This document shows positions 1-7,472 of a stretch of 58,728 bases of DNA, in pieces (the stretch's first letter is position 1; each line of letters begins with the position of its first letter). The notes beneath the pieces were generated by a model. It did not search any database. It saw only the letters and a program-made list of their open reading frames with translations, and was not told the origin of the DNA. Origin of the DNA: Terriglobia bacterium (GTDB taxonomy: Bacteria > Acidobacteriota > Terriglobia > Acidiferrales > UBA7541); the NCBI GenBank assembly GCA_020073585.1, contig JAIQEV010000034.1, positions 1 through 58,728 on the forward strand. Direction: 5' to 3'. The position numbers and the translations under genes were made by a program.

Positions 1-2
1 GG

Positions 3-602
3 CGCAAGACGTTGCTGAAGAGCTACCGGGTGAAGCGGGCGATCGCGTTTCATCCGCACGCGCCGCGGCTGGTGAGCATGCGGCTGCTGCGCGACCTGTA
101 TCTGATGGATCTGGTGCAGATGGCGCTGCTGCCGGGAGTTCCGGCGGAACTGAAGAGGCAGGCGGAGGAGCAGTTGCTGGGGCGGTTGCCGCAGATTGCG
201 CTGGGGCAAAGGGTGACGCTGGCGCGGCGCGGTCCGGGACGCGTGGCGGGGGCGCTGCTGGCGGAGGGACATGCGCAGGTGCTGGCGGTAGTGCTGGACA
301 ATCCGTATCTGAACGAAGGGCAGGTGCTGAAGGTGCTGGCGCGAGAGAAGCTGCCGGAGGCGGTGGTGCTGGCGGTGGCGCAGCATCGCAAGTGGTCGAT
401 CTCCTACAACGTGCGGATCGCGCTGGTGCGGAATGCGGCCGCGCCGCTGGGCGTGGTGCTCAGTTTTTTGCCGCACCTGACGCTGAGCGACCTGCGGGAA
501 CTGGCGGCGCCGGGGCAACTGGCGGAAAGTCTGCGCAAGTATCTGCAGGCGGAGGTGGCGCGGCGGATGCACGCGGGAGGCGGGGAGAAGGCGGAGGAGT
601 AG
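3..602 (+). CDS. Hypothetical helical protein, 5'-truncated by window edge
   Basis: The reading frame is open to the left edge, so the gene probably begins outside the window; the first in-frame start-like codon is TTG at 12. About 200 residues are visible. They are rich in Leu, Ala, Arg and Glu with regularly spaced hydrophobic positions, including a stretch around VLKVLAREKLPEAVV and a later LPHLTLSDLRELA, which suggests stacked alpha-helical (HEAT-like) repeats. No catalytic motif, signal peptide or membrane segment is visible. It ends about 80 bases before a PilZ gene on the same strand. I do not recognise the family; a DUF2336/HEAT-type protein is one possibility. The coding call is strong, the function is unknown. 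Confidence 0.6.
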   Translation, partial: RKTLLKSYRVKRAIAFHPHAPRLVSMRLLRDLYLMDLVQMALLPGVPAELKRQAEEQLLGRLPQIALGQRVTLARRGPGRVAGALLAEGHAQVLAVVLDNPYLNEGQVLKVLAREKLPEAVVLAVAQHRKWSISYNVRIALVRNAAAPLGVVLSFLPHLTLSDLRELAAPGQLAESLRKYLQAEVARRMHAGGGEKAEE

Positions 603-679
603 CGGCGTAGCGGGGTGGCGGGAACAAATCCGGGCGGCGCGGCGTCCTGTAAAGTAGACTGCGCAAGCCGGCGAGGGGC

Positions 680-1033
680 GTGGCGCGTCTTATGGGCAAC
701 GGGGAACAGGCGGAGAGGAATCTGGAGCGGCGAAGGATGCCGCGGTTTGCATGCAACGTGGAACTGGAGATGGAATGGGGCTCGGCGCGGCTGCGCGGGC
801 GGATTTGCGACGCCAGCGCGAACGGCATGTTCATCGAAGCGGCGGACCCGTTATGGGTGGGCGCGGGATTCCGTGCGCGGCTGGCGCTGGCGGAGCCGGT
901 GCAGGTGGATTGCTTCGTGCGGCGGATCGAGCCGGGGCGGGGCATGGGAGTGAGCGTGGCTCTGGCGGAAGAAGGGGCGCGCCGGCACTATCAGAAGTTC
1001 GTGCAGTCGCTGGCGCGGAGCGAGCCGGGCTAG
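680..1033 (+). CDS. PilZ-domain protein (putative c-di-GMP receptor)
   Basis: Single-domain protein of 117 residues. The N-terminal basic RRRMPRF block followed by CDASANGMFI matches the PilZ signature RxxxR ... D/NxSxxG, which in this family binds cyclic di-GMP. No other domain is present, so it would act by contacting a partner, typically in motility, pili or exopolysaccharide control. The longest frame starts at GTG 680; ATG 692 is an alternative, with GAGG at 672-675 upstream of both. It lies four bases ahead of the zinc-ribbon membrane protein, so the two are probably co-transcribed. A second PilZ protein is encoded at 41163-41522. Domain call is good; the regulated process is unknown. 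Confidence 0.7.
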   Translation: MARLMGNGEQAERNLERRRMPRFACNVELEMEWGSARLRGRICDASANGMFIEAADPLWVGAGFRARLALAEPVQVDCFVRRIEPGRGMGVSVALAEEGARRHYQKFVQSLARSEPG

Positions 1034-1037
1034 GGCG

Positions 1038-1628
1038 ATGAAGCGCTGTCTGGAGTGCGGGGCCGAGCGGGGCGCGGAGCAGTGCCCGGGCTGCGGGTTG
1101 ACCGCCGCGGCCGCGGAGGTGCTGCTGCTGCGGCGGCTGCTGCGGCGGACGCTGGTGTTTCTCGGCGGGTCGCTGCTGTTTCCCTACATCAGCCAGATTT
1201 ATCCGCCGCTGGATGTGGACGCGATGCTGGTGTTCTACGGGGTGGTGTTTTTTCTGGCGATCGTCCTGGCGGTGGTCATCGAGCGGCGGACGCGCAGCCA
1301 CGGCGAGGTGGAAGTGCTCAAGCGCATCTATTTCGGGATCATTCCGCTGCCGTGGGTGCTGGCGGCGACGCTGTTCGTCAACGGACGGCTGGACACGGGC
1401 AAGCCGGAGTTTCATCCGGCGATGGTGGTGGGGAAGTTCGAGATGAAGGGCATCGTGCGGGGCAGCCGGCGGCTGGTGGTGCCGTCGTGGCGCGGGGGGC
1501 ACCGCGTCGAGAGGCTGGCGGCGGACGCCGATGATTTCGACCGCTTTCGCGATGGCGACGCGATCGTGGTCGGGGTGATGCCGGGGGCGCTGGGGATACC
1601 GTGGCTGTATGGGGTCTATAGGAGGTAA
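1038..1628 (+). CDS. Zinc-ribbon membrane protein, unknown function
   Basis: This 196-residue protein begins with a zinc-ribbon knuckle (CLECGAERGAEQCPGC, two CxxC pairs within the first 19 residues). Three hydrophobic segments follow, roughly residues 37-56, 60-80 and 96-116, then a soluble C-terminal half of about 80 residues ending in DAIVVGVMPGALGIPW. The topology suggests a cytoplasmic zinc-binding head, a membrane hairpin region and a small terminal domain. It starts 4 bases after the PilZ stop, so the two likely form an operon. I do not recognise the C-terminal domain and assign no function. Confidence 0.65.
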   Translation: MKRCLECGAERGAEQCPGCGLTAAAAEVLLLRRLLRRTLVFLGGSLLFPYISQIYPPLDVDAMLVFYGVVFFLAIVLAVVIERRTRSHGEVEVLKRIYFGIIPLPWVLAATLFVNGRLDTGKPEFHPAMVVGKFEMKGIVRGSRRLVVPSWRGGHRVERLAADADDFDRFRDGDAIVVGVMPGALGIPWLYGVYRR

Positions 1629-1630
1629 TG

Positions 1631-1662
1631 AAGTAAAGAAGTAAATAAGTAAGGAAGTAAAG
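1631..1662. repeat. 8-bp AG-rich tandem repeat
   Basis: Just after the stop codon at 1628 the unit GAAGTAAA occurs at 1631-1638, 1639-1646 and 1655-1662, with a diverged unit TAAGTAAG between them, then runs into a purine-rich tail to about 1675. It is a low-complexity microsatellite between convergent genes and is strikingly AT-rich for this genome. Confidence 0.7.
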
Positions 1663-1700
1663 AAGAAGAAAGAGAGCAGGCAGGAAGGCCGTTGCGGCTG

Positions 1701-2195
1701 TCAGTAGACGGGGCGGCCGTCGGCGCGTTGCGGGAGCTGGATTTCGACGGCGTGACCCTTTTTGCCGAAGCGGAAGCGCACGCGGTGCAGGGGGCCGACG
1801 TCGCGTTCACTCCACTCTGTAATCTCCACGGGCTTTTCGGGCAGCTCCGCCAGCGGCCATTCCAGCGATGCGTCCTTAGCATGTGTGACCGCAAAGCGGT
1901 CAACGGGGGCGAACTTCTGCGGGTCCAGGTCGAAGACCTGCTGCTCGCGGAGGTCCACGAGCAGGTAACGCTTCCAGAGGCGGATGAGGATCCAGCCGCG
2001 GCGGCCATCGGCGTGATAGGCGTTCCAGGATTTGGGCGGCTCATTGTCGAATTTCAGGATGGCAAACTCGACGGGCTTCCAGAGGACCTTCTTTTCCGGG
2101 GCCTGCGCGCGCAGCGGGGCGGCCGGAAAGAACAGCGCCGCGGCAAGCAGCAAGCCGACGAGGCGGAGCGCGAGGGAAGCGGCGCGGGAAGTCAT
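1701..2195 (-). CDS. Secreted hypothetical protein
   Basis: The start at ATG 2195 is chosen because the protein then begins with a classic signal peptide: basic MTSRAA, a hydrophobic LALRLVGLLLAAALFF core and an Ala-rich cleavage region before QAPEKK. The mature part, about 135 residues, is soluble with many Trp, Arg and Lys residues (WKPVEFAILKFDNEPP, GWILIRLWKRYLLVDLREQ). It has no motif I recognise. A copy of the dispersed palindromic repeat lies inside the frame (1883-1904) and encodes the peptide VDRFAVTHA, so this segment is probably a neutral insertion rather than part of the ancestral fold. The gene is convergent with the zinc-ribbon gene to its left and divergent from the BrkB-type gene to its right. 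Confidence 0.6.
   Translation of the reverse strand: MTSRAASLALRLVGLLLAAALFFPAAPLRAQAPEKKVLWKPVEFAILKFDNEPPKSWNAYHADGRRGWILIRLWKRYLLVDLREQQVFDLDPQKFAPVDRFAVTHAKDASLEWPLAELPEKPVEITEWSERDVGPLHRVRFRFGKKGHAVEIQLPQRADGRPVY
1883..1904 (-). repeat. Dispersed palindromic repeat, copy 1 (intragenic)
   Basis: Read on the minus strand it is GTTGACCGC-TTT-GCGGTCACAC, with 7-bp inverted arms (TGACCGC/GCGGTCA) around a 3-nt centre. It lies inside the secreted hypothetical gene and is translated in frame as VDRFAVTHA. The same element recurs at 10474, 26448, 26475, 45973, 53839, 53865 and 53891. Confidence 0.85.
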
Positions 2196-2362
2196 GCGCG
2201 GCACGGTCTGGGCGCGGGGAGTGCGCTGCGAATTGCGGGCATTACCGGATGGGCCACGGAGTGGAACCTCGGTCGCACGGAAGAACCGCAAACAGTTTAC
2301 GCTTGAGCGGCGTTGCGGGCAAACGCGGGCGAAGCGCAGTGAAGCGCGGCCGCCCGGGCGGG

Positions 2363-2368
2363 TATACT
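2363..2368 (+). promoter_or_regulatory. -10 box placing the BrkB start codon at +1
   Basis: TATACT lies exactly seven bases before ATG 2376. A sigma-70 start would fall on or next to the A of the start codon, so the transcript may be leaderless. A weak -35 (gTGAag, 2339-2344) sits 18 bases upstream. No Shine-Dalgarno motif is visible, which fits a leaderless message. Confidence 0.4.
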
Positions 2369-2375
2369 AGCTGGG

Positions 2376-3218
2376 ATGCTGTCCTCGTCCGGATTGATTG
2401 CGCGGGTGTTTCGCACCCTCCGCCGGGTCTTTCCCCGCTGCGGGATGATCTCGCAGGCCATCGCGTTCAACCTGTTCCTGGCCTTTTTCCCGACGCTGCT
2501 GATCGCCATCGCCTTTGCCACGAGTCCCGCGGGCGGGCGCGCCAATCTGCCCGAGCTGATCGCGGACTTCACGGATGTTCTTCCGCCGGGCAGCCAGCAG
2601 TTCGTCGAGGAATACCTGATCAAGCGCGGGCCGCACGCCTGGAAATGGGCGCTGGTGGGCTGGACGGGAACGCTGCTGGCGGGCTCGCAGGTGATGAAGC
2701 TGGTCATGGAAGGCATTCACGTGATCTATGGAGACCGCGAGCGGATCGGCTACTGGCACCGGCAACTGCGGGGGTTGGTGCTGCTGGTGGTGACGCTGGC
2801 GCCGATGCTGGCGGCGTCGATCCTGGGGGTGCTGGGGCGGCCGTTGCGGCACTGGCTGGCGGAGGAGTTCGGAAAGCGCAGCCTGCTGCACAATAGCTGG
2901 ACGGTGCTTTTCCAGGCCGCCGCGATCGTGCTGAGCATGATTGCGCTGACCACCATTTACCGGGTGGCGCGGCCGGCGGAGCATGGGCTGCGCGGGGTGC
3001 TGCCGGGAGCGGTGCTGGCCACGCTGTTGTGGTGGTGCGCGGACGTGCTGCTGGGCAGCTACGTGCGCAGGATGCAGTATGGGCAGGTCTACGGGGGATT
3101 GGCCGCGGTCATCGGGCTGATGGTGTGGATGCAGCTCTCCGCGGTGGTGATATTCCTGGGCGCGGCGTGGAATGCGGAGACGGATTCGCGGCGGCGCCGG
3201 GCGGAAGTCCACGATTGA
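2376..3218 (+). CDS. YihY/BrkB family inner-membrane protein
   Basis: A 280-residue polytopic membrane protein of the YihY/BrkB (formerly 'ribonuclease BN-like') family. Around six hydrophobic segments are visible: near residues 25-45 (AIAFNLFLAFFPTLLIAIAF), 88-105, 128-150, 178-197, 210-228 and 245-268. Characteristic features are the N-terminal AIAFNLFLAFFPTLL, the YRVARP element after helix four, and the terminal QLSAVVIFLGAAWNA. Members are widespread inner-membrane proteins without an agreed biochemical role; the old tRNA-processing annotation is considered wrong. Start is ATG 2376. The following small gene begins 22 bases after the stop, so the pair may be co-transcribed. Confidence 0.8.
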   Translation: MLSSSGLIARVFRTLRRVFPRCGMISQAIAFNLFLAFFPTLLIAIAFATSPAGGRANLPELIADFTDVLPPGSQQFVEEYLIKRGPHAWKWALVGWTGTLLAGSQVMKLVMEGIHVIYGDRERIGYWHRQLRGLVLLVVTLAPMLAASILGVLGRPLRHWLAEEFGKRSLLHNSWTVLFQAAAIVLSMIALTTIYRVARPAEHGLRGVLPGAVLATLLWWCADVLLGSYVRRMQYGQVYGGLAAVIGLMVWMQLSAVVIFLGAAWNAETDSRRRRAEVHD

Positions 3219-3240
3219 AGCGCCCGTGGCGGAGGCGGCC

Positions 3241-3531
3241 ATGGCGGAAAAATCCAGTACAGAAAAAATGGTGCAGGTGGAATGCTACGCGGGCTTTCGC
3301 GGCGACGAGCGGCCCGTGCGCTTCGTGCTGGACGGACATGCCTACGAAGTCACAGCGGTAGAGGATAAGTGGTATTCGCCGGGCGCGGCCTATTTCCGGG
3401 TGATCGCTTCGGACGGGAACCGCTATATCCTGCGGCACGACGAAGTCCAGGACGTGTGGAGCCTCACCGGCTTCCGGGCCACGGCGCAGCCGGCTGGACC
3501 CCCGCCGGGCAGCGAGGAGCCCGGGCAATAA
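3241..3531 (+). CDS. Small conserved-looking hypothetical protein
   Basis: A 96-residue soluble protein. ATG 3241 is chosen over an upstream in-frame start because GGAGG at 3231-3235 is correctly spaced, and because the upstream extension overlaps the BrkB gene. The central part (VQVECYAGFRGDERPVRF, HAYEVTAVEDKWYSPG, YFRVIASDGNRYILRHDE) reads like a compact beta-rich fold, and the tail is Pro/Gly-rich. No cysteine pair or catalytic motif is visible. I recall similar short proteins in acidobacterial genomes but cannot name a family. Function unknown. Confidence 0.6.
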   Translation: MAEKSSTEKMVQVECYAGFRGDERPVRFVLDGHAYEVTAVEDKWYSPGAAYFRVIASDGNRYILRHDEVQDVWSLTGFRATAQPAGPPPGSEEPGQ

Positions 3532-3686
3532 CCGGTGGGACAGCCTGCGAGTCATACGCTGGTTTCAAGAAAAGCCATATCGCTTCGGTAACATTATTAC
3601 CCACACTCCCTAATGCCTAAGAGGTCCTGCAGCGCGATTCTTTGTGTAAATGATTGATATTTCAGTAGTTGTCTTTAGCAAGGGAG

Positions 3687-3702
3687 TGGCAATCGAAATG
3701 CA
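3687..3702 (+). promoter_or_regulatory. Sigma-54 (-24/-12) promoter of the pilin operon
   Basis: TGGCAATCGAAATGCA matches the sigma-54 consensus TGGCAC-N5-TTGCA with the invariant GG and GC exactly 12 bases apart. It lies about 70 bases upstream of the first prepilin start codon in a 240-base intergenic region that otherwise holds nothing recognisable. Pilin genes in many bacteria use sigma-54, which supports the call, but no enhancer-binding protein gene lies nearby. Confidence 0.5.
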
Positions 3703-3772
3703 TTTTATCTCTGCAATGCGAGCGGGCTACTAGGTCGAGGCCCAAGTACGATAGTTCGAAAAAGGAGTGCTC

Positions 3773-4366
3773 ATGTCGAGGGACGGGTGTGTGCGCACGA
3801 CACAGAAGATGGCGCGGGACGCTCAGAGGGGATTCAGTCTGATCGAAGTGTTGGTGGCGACCATCGTATTGATGGTCGGGGTGGTGAGCTTGGCGCAGGT
3901 GGTGCCGGCGGCCGTGGATCTCAACCAGCGCAGCCTGGCCACCAGCCAGTCTCTGGTGGTAGCGGAGCGCGAACTGGAGCAGATGGTGCGGCAACCGCTG
4001 AGCATCCAGACCAGCACCATCGCGACCGATTACAATTTTATCGATCTGGACGGGCAGAGCGTATTCGTGGGAGCCCTGCCGCTTGCCGCCACGGCCCTGC
4101 CCGGCGCGGCGGCGCCCGCCGCGGTGCAGCACGGTTGCCCGCTGGTCAACAACCAAATCGATTTTACGCAGGCGTGCGCCGTACCCGGCTATGTGAAGAC
4201 GGTGGTATTGGCCGGACGGAGGTTTGAAGTCCGCTGGAACGTCATCACGGTCTACGGAAACAACCTGGGCACGGTACAGCCGGTGAACAAGCGCATCGCG
4301 GTTGCGGCCAATACCTCCGTGCGGTCCTTCACGCCGCAAACGCTAACCGCCCAGGTAGCGAACTGA
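3773..4366 (+). CDS. Type IV pilus minor prepilin, PilV-like
   Basis: The N-terminus carries a prepilin peptidase site: RG/FSLIEVLVATIVLMVG, with the conserved Gly before cleavage and Glu at mature position 5. The hydrophobic helix that follows would pack in the pilus core. The rest (197 residues in total) is a variable globular head with two cysteines (CPLVNNQIDF..., ACAVPGY) that could form a disulfide. ATG 3773 is preferred to GTG 3767 because GGAG at 3764-3767 is well spaced. It opens an operon of three pseudopilin-type genes in the usual PilV-PilW-PilX order. These minor pilins generally prime pilus assembly. Confidence 0.8.
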   Translation: MSRDGCVRTTQKMARDAQRGFSLIEVLVATIVLMVGVVSLAQVVPAAVDLNQRSLATSQSLVVAERELEQMVRQPLSIQTSTIATDYNFIDLDGQSVFVGALPLAATALPGAAAPAAVQHGCPLVNNQIDFTQACAVPGYVKTVVLAGRRFEVRWNVITVYGNNLGTVQPVNKRIAVAANTSVRSFTPQTLTAQVAN

Positions 4367-4375
4367 GTGAAAACG

Positions 4376-5116
4376 ATGAACATCAATCACAACAGCCACG
4401 AGCAGGGCACGACGCTGATCGAACTCATAGTGGCCATGGGCATCCTGAGCATCATTCTGGCGGCCATGTTTTCGCTGGTGAACGTATCGCAGTTCCGGGT
4501 CACCGCGGAGCAAAATTTCGTGCCTGTCATTCAGGAGGCGCGCAACGGCGTGGACATCATGATCCGCGACATACATCGCGCCGGGTATCCTTCCCCGTCG
4601 TTGTACATGGCGACGCCCAGCGATCCCAGCATGGCGCCGGCCGCGCTGCAGAGCCGCTTCGCGGTGGGATTCGTGGGCCTTCCGGCACAGGCGTGCCAGA
4701 TCGCGTTTACCTGCACGACGCCGGGGGGCTTCGACCTGGTGCTGGAAACGAATCCGGATGCCAACAGCGCGGCTTATAAGGAGCAGGTGCAGTGGGTGGA
4801 ATACCGGCTGGTGCGTCCGGCGGGGAGCGCCACGGGGACGCTGATGCGCAGCATGGTGCCCAAGGCGCCGGGCAGCGATCCCCTGGCCAGCGCGCAGCTC
4901 GAACCGATGATCGAAAACGTGCTGAACGACCCGACCAATCCGGCGGATGCGATTTTCAGCTATTCCTGCGGCGCCGCCGCCTGCGTCACGCCGAAGGACA
5001 TCCAACAGGTGCAGATCAACATCCGCGTGCGTTCCTACAACATTGACATGCAAACCCGGCAGTATCGCCAAGCCACGATCACTGCGCTCGCGCAGAAGAT
5101 GAATCCAGCTTACTGA
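4376..5116 (+). CDS. Type IV pilus minor prepilin, PilW-like
   Basis: Second gene of the pilin operon. Its leader QG/TTLIELIVAMGILSIILAAMFSL is a prepilin cleavage site with Glu5, followed by the pilin helix. GTG 4367, immediately after the previous stop, could also start the protein; ATG 4376 is preferred because it gives the usual short leader. The 240-residue mature protein has a large globular domain with cysteine pairs (QACQIAFTC, YSCGAAACV). The region after the helix, VIQEARNGVDIMIRDIHRAGYP, is typical of PilW-like proteins, which carry a conserved ...IRRAGY-type turn. Near-zero spacing to both neighbours implies translation from one message. Confidence 0.8.
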   Translation: MNINHNSHEQGTTLIELIVAMGILSIILAAMFSLVNVSQFRVTAEQNFVPVIQEARNGVDIMIRDIHRAGYPSPSLYMATPSDPSMAPAALQSRFAVGFVGLPAQACQIAFTCTTPGGFDLVLETNPDANSAAYKEQVQWVEYRLVRPAGSATGTLMRSMVPKAPGSDPLASAQLEPMIENVLNDPTNPADAIFSYSCGAAACVTPKDIQQVQINIRVRSYNIDMQTRQYRQATITALAQKMNPAY

Positions 5117-5126
5117 GGACACCACC

Positions 5127-6782
5127 ATGAAGAGAGAGCACACGGAAGGCCGTATCTCCGAGCGCGGAATCGCACTGTTGACCGTGATCCTGGGACTGCT
5201 GATGATGTCCGCGCTGACGACCGCGATCATCCTGCTGGCCGGGCGGGAAAGCTATCTGATGGGCAAGCAGCGCTTCGCCTCCAACGCGATGTATGCCGCG
5301 GGGGCGGGACTGGAAGAGGCGCGCGGGCGCCTGCTCTTCTACCACCCCAACGCGCTGGCCGGCGCGCCGTACCGGGTGGGCCAGGTTCTGTACATCACCA
5401 ATCCCGGGCCGGGAGAAACCGTCAATCCGGCGAATCTGGCGAGCTCCAATCCCTATGCGGACACGGAATATCAGAAGGAATTCGGCGCGCCGGTCACCAG
5501 CGCGCTCAGCGTGACAACCCTGCCGGGGGCATCGCCCAGCGCGACCGGAACCGGGCAGATCCCGTTCAAATGGGTGCGCGTCACGGTGAAGACCGAACTG
5601 GCCGCCAACGCCGACATTGACGGCAACGGCAGCTACGACAACACCATCCCGGTCTATTACGACGGGGTGCACCAGAACCTGAATTATTCCGGGGATCAAG
5701 TGTACCGGCTGACAGGGCTGGCGGTGCTGCCCAACGGGACGCGGCAGATGGTGCAGGCCGATGTCTCGGGCAGACTCAACGGGTTCGACTACGCGCTGGC
5801 CGTGGCGGGCGATTGTGAGATTGAACCGGCGGGGTCTACCGCCCAGATAACCGGAAAGACGCAATGCAACGGCCCGCTGGAATTGCAGGGCAATCTGGCC
5901 ATCAACGGAAGTTTGCAGAGCGCCAGCTCGATCTCGGGGCCGGGCAGCATCGCGCTGACCGGAACGAACAGCCAGGTGCTTGCCAATAGCGGGGTTACGG
6001 CCCCGGTGATCTCGACCACCGGCACGCCGCCGGTGGTGAAATCGGCCGTGGGAACGGTCACGCCGTTTGCCTCCCCGGCGACGCCGACTCCCGCACCGTT
6101 GCCGCCGAGCACTTTGCCGAACCCGAGTGCAGCGAGCCTCACCGCAGCGGTGACCCAGACCAATCCTCCGGGCAAGTGCGTGGGGGGCAACGTGGTGTTC
6201 GATCTGGGCTCGACGGTGCCACCGACGGTCTTCGAGTTTACGGGCGTGCCGTACACGACGGCCTGCGGCACGGTGCTCGATCCCGCGAACTTCCCGGCCA
6301 CCACGCAGTTCCTGGGCACGGGGACAATCTGGTTCAGCGCCTCGCCCGGAGGGGACATCAAGTTCAACAACAACTTCGGCACGCCAACGACGCCCATTGA
6401 CCTGAACATCATCGCGCGCCCCAAGGACGGATCGATGGGCAGCTCGGAAATGGAATTCGCGGGAGGCGTGAACAATATCCGGGGCATGGTCTACGTGCAA
6501 GGCGAAGTCGAAACCGAGCCGGCGAAGACCACAACGGCAACTGGAAGCAAGACGAGTACGGCCTGCCCGGTGATTCCCAATCAGCAGTTCAACCTCTCCG
6601 GGTCCTTGATTGCCTATGGTCCGAATGCTTCGTTTGAGATCAGCGACTGCAGCAATAAGGTGGGACTGACCTACAACCCGATGCAGTTGTACCGGGTCAA
6701 TCCGCCGCCGGGCTTCAACGGCATGCTGGTCTATGGCGTCGGCAACACCGCGATACTGAACTGGCGGGACATCATCAACTAG
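5127..6782 (+). CDS. PilX-like pilus assembly protein with large exported domain
   Basis: The N-terminus ERG/IALLTVILGLLMMSALTT resembles PilX/GspK-type pseudopilins, which lack Glu5, and the MYAAGAGLEEAR segment just after the helix is typical of the family. At 551 residues it is much longer than ordinary PilX (about 200). The extra part holds a Ser/Thr/Gly-rich beta-solenoid-like region (about 240-300), a Pro/Thr/Ala-rich linker (about 305-340) and a C-terminal domain with several cysteines. This pattern fits a tip or adhesin-like minor pilin. GAGGACACC precedes ATG 5127. It is the last gene of the operon and is followed by a strong hairpin. Confidence 0.75.
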   Translation: MKREHTEGRISERGIALLTVILGLLMMSALTTAIILLAGRESYLMGKQRFASNAMYAAGAGLEEARGRLLFYHPNALAGAPYRVGQVLYITNPGPGETVNPANLASSNPYADTEYQKEFGAPVTSALSVTTLPGASPSATGTGQIPFKWVRVTVKTELAANADIDGNGSYDNTIPVYYDGVHQNLNYSGDQVYRLTGLAVLPNGTRQMVQADVSGRLNGFDYALAVAGDCEIEPAGSTAQITGKTQCNGPLELQGNLAINGSLQSASSISGPGSIALTGTNSQVLANSGVTAPVISTTGTPPVVKSAVGTVTPFASPATPTPAPLPPSTLPNPSAASLTAAVTQTNPPGKCVGGNVVFDLGSTVPPTVFEFTGVPYTTACGTVLDPANFPATTQFLGTGTIWFSASPGGDIKFNNNFGTPTTPIDLNIIARPKDGSMGSSEMEFAGGVNNIRGMVYVQGEVETEPAKTTTATGSKTSTACPVIPNQQFNLSGSLIAYGPNASFEISDCSNKVGLTYNPMQLYRVNPPPGFNGMLVYGVGNTAILNWRDIIN

Positions 6783-6831
6783 AGCGAACGGTACGGGCGT
6801 TCGCGAGGCGCCCCGCAACCGCTGTTACGGC

Positions 6832-6875
6832 AAGCCGCATCCGCCCGGGCCACGCGCACCAGGCGGATGCGGCTT
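6832..6875 (+). terminator. Hairpin terminator after the pilin operon
   Basis: A perfect 14-bp stem (AAGCCGCATCCGCC at 6832-6845 with its complement at 6862-6875) encloses a 16-nt loop and is followed by a short TTGTGTG tail. It lies 50 bases past the PilX-like stop. Confidence 0.7.
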
Positions 6876-7041
6876 TGTGTGTGCGCTCCGTGCGGCGGAA
6901 ACTGCGCGGTTCCACCGCCGAGGAGATCGCTGGAAAGCGAGGGGCCCGGCAGAGTGCAGTGAAGTGTGAACGAGTGGCTGAAAATTTCCGAAGGAGCGGT
7001 ACCGCAATTGGTTCTTTTCTACCCAGCGACAAGAGTGCTCT

Positions 7042-7071
7042 TTGCCAGGCCTTGGGATGGTTTGGTCTAGT
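7042..7071 (+). promoter_or_regulatory. Possible sigma-70 promoter in gene-free region
   Basis: TTGCCA at 7042-7047 and TCTAGT at 7066-7071 are separated by 18 bases. No ORF of any quality follows before the terminator at 7356, so this would drive a non-coding transcript. The match is moderate (5/6 and 4/6). Confidence 0.3.
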
Positions 7072-7077
7072 GCAGAG

Positions 7078-7408
7078 AAATAAAAGGGTTTAGGGGCAGC
7101 ATGGGTTGGCATGCCAAATGCTTCTCTTCCAGGTAATTAAGTATGGTTCTCGGGACTGGGGAGAAATCCTAAGGTGTCTGAGAACCAAGAGAGCAAATCA
7201 GTGTGCGCACACGTTTGCTCGTCAGAGGGATGAAAGAAGAGGAGTGCGGGATTGGCCTGCGCTGCTTTCGTCCGGAACTGGCGAGAGATGAATTTGCGAG
7301 GTAACGGGTTCCCCTACATAAGAAGAGAAGAAAGAAACCATCTCCACCCCTGAAAAGCCGCTCTTTCCGGATTCACCCCTGGAATCCGGAGAGAGCGGCT
7401 GATTTTAT
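7078..7408 (+). ncRNA. Candidate structured non-coding RNA, about 330 nt
   Basis: The stretch from 6876 to 7355 holds no credible protein gene. It is less GC-rich than its surroundings and is full of inverted repeats: TTGGCATGCCAA near 7110, GGTTCTC/GAGAACC (7145-7151 with 7180-7186), and a nested hairpin GAGCAAA...TTTGCTC (7191-7197 with 7214-7220) enclosing GTGTGCGCACAC. It ends in a strong intrinsic terminator on the plus strand that has no gene to terminate. It matches none of the RNAs I know (not tmRNA, SRP RNA or RNase P). The boundaries come from the putative promoter and terminator and are tentative. Confidence 0.3.
7356..7408 (+). terminator. Strong intrinsic terminator
   Basis: A 19-bp stem with a single G-T wobble (7356-7374 against 7382-7400, sequence beginning AGCCGCTCTTTCCGG) has a 7-nt loop and is followed by GATTTTATT. 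It is a canonical rho-independent terminator on the plus strand, although no plus-strand ORF lies within 570 bases upstream. Confidence 0.8.
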
Positions 7409-7472
7409 TGTGGAAGGCGGATGCGCGGGAGGAACGGCGCTGCAAAGAGCGGTTAGCGGTGGGAGTTGACAG

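Noticed and set aside
1883-1904. The palindrome as a transcription-factor operator
   Set aside because: Copies occur inside coding sequence, in tandem and in both orientations without a constant distance to start sites, which fits a mobile repeat better.
3532-3772. Cyclic di-GMP (GEMM) riboswitch ahead of the pilin operon
   Set aside because: The region lacks the conserved GEMM core and its tetraloop-receptor pairing; a -24/-12 promoter is the better-supported element.
5079-6818. 579-codon minus-strand ORF opposite the PilX-like gene
   Set aside because: Arg/His/Gly-rich composition without domains; the plus strand has the prepilin-type N-terminus and Shine-Dalgarno.
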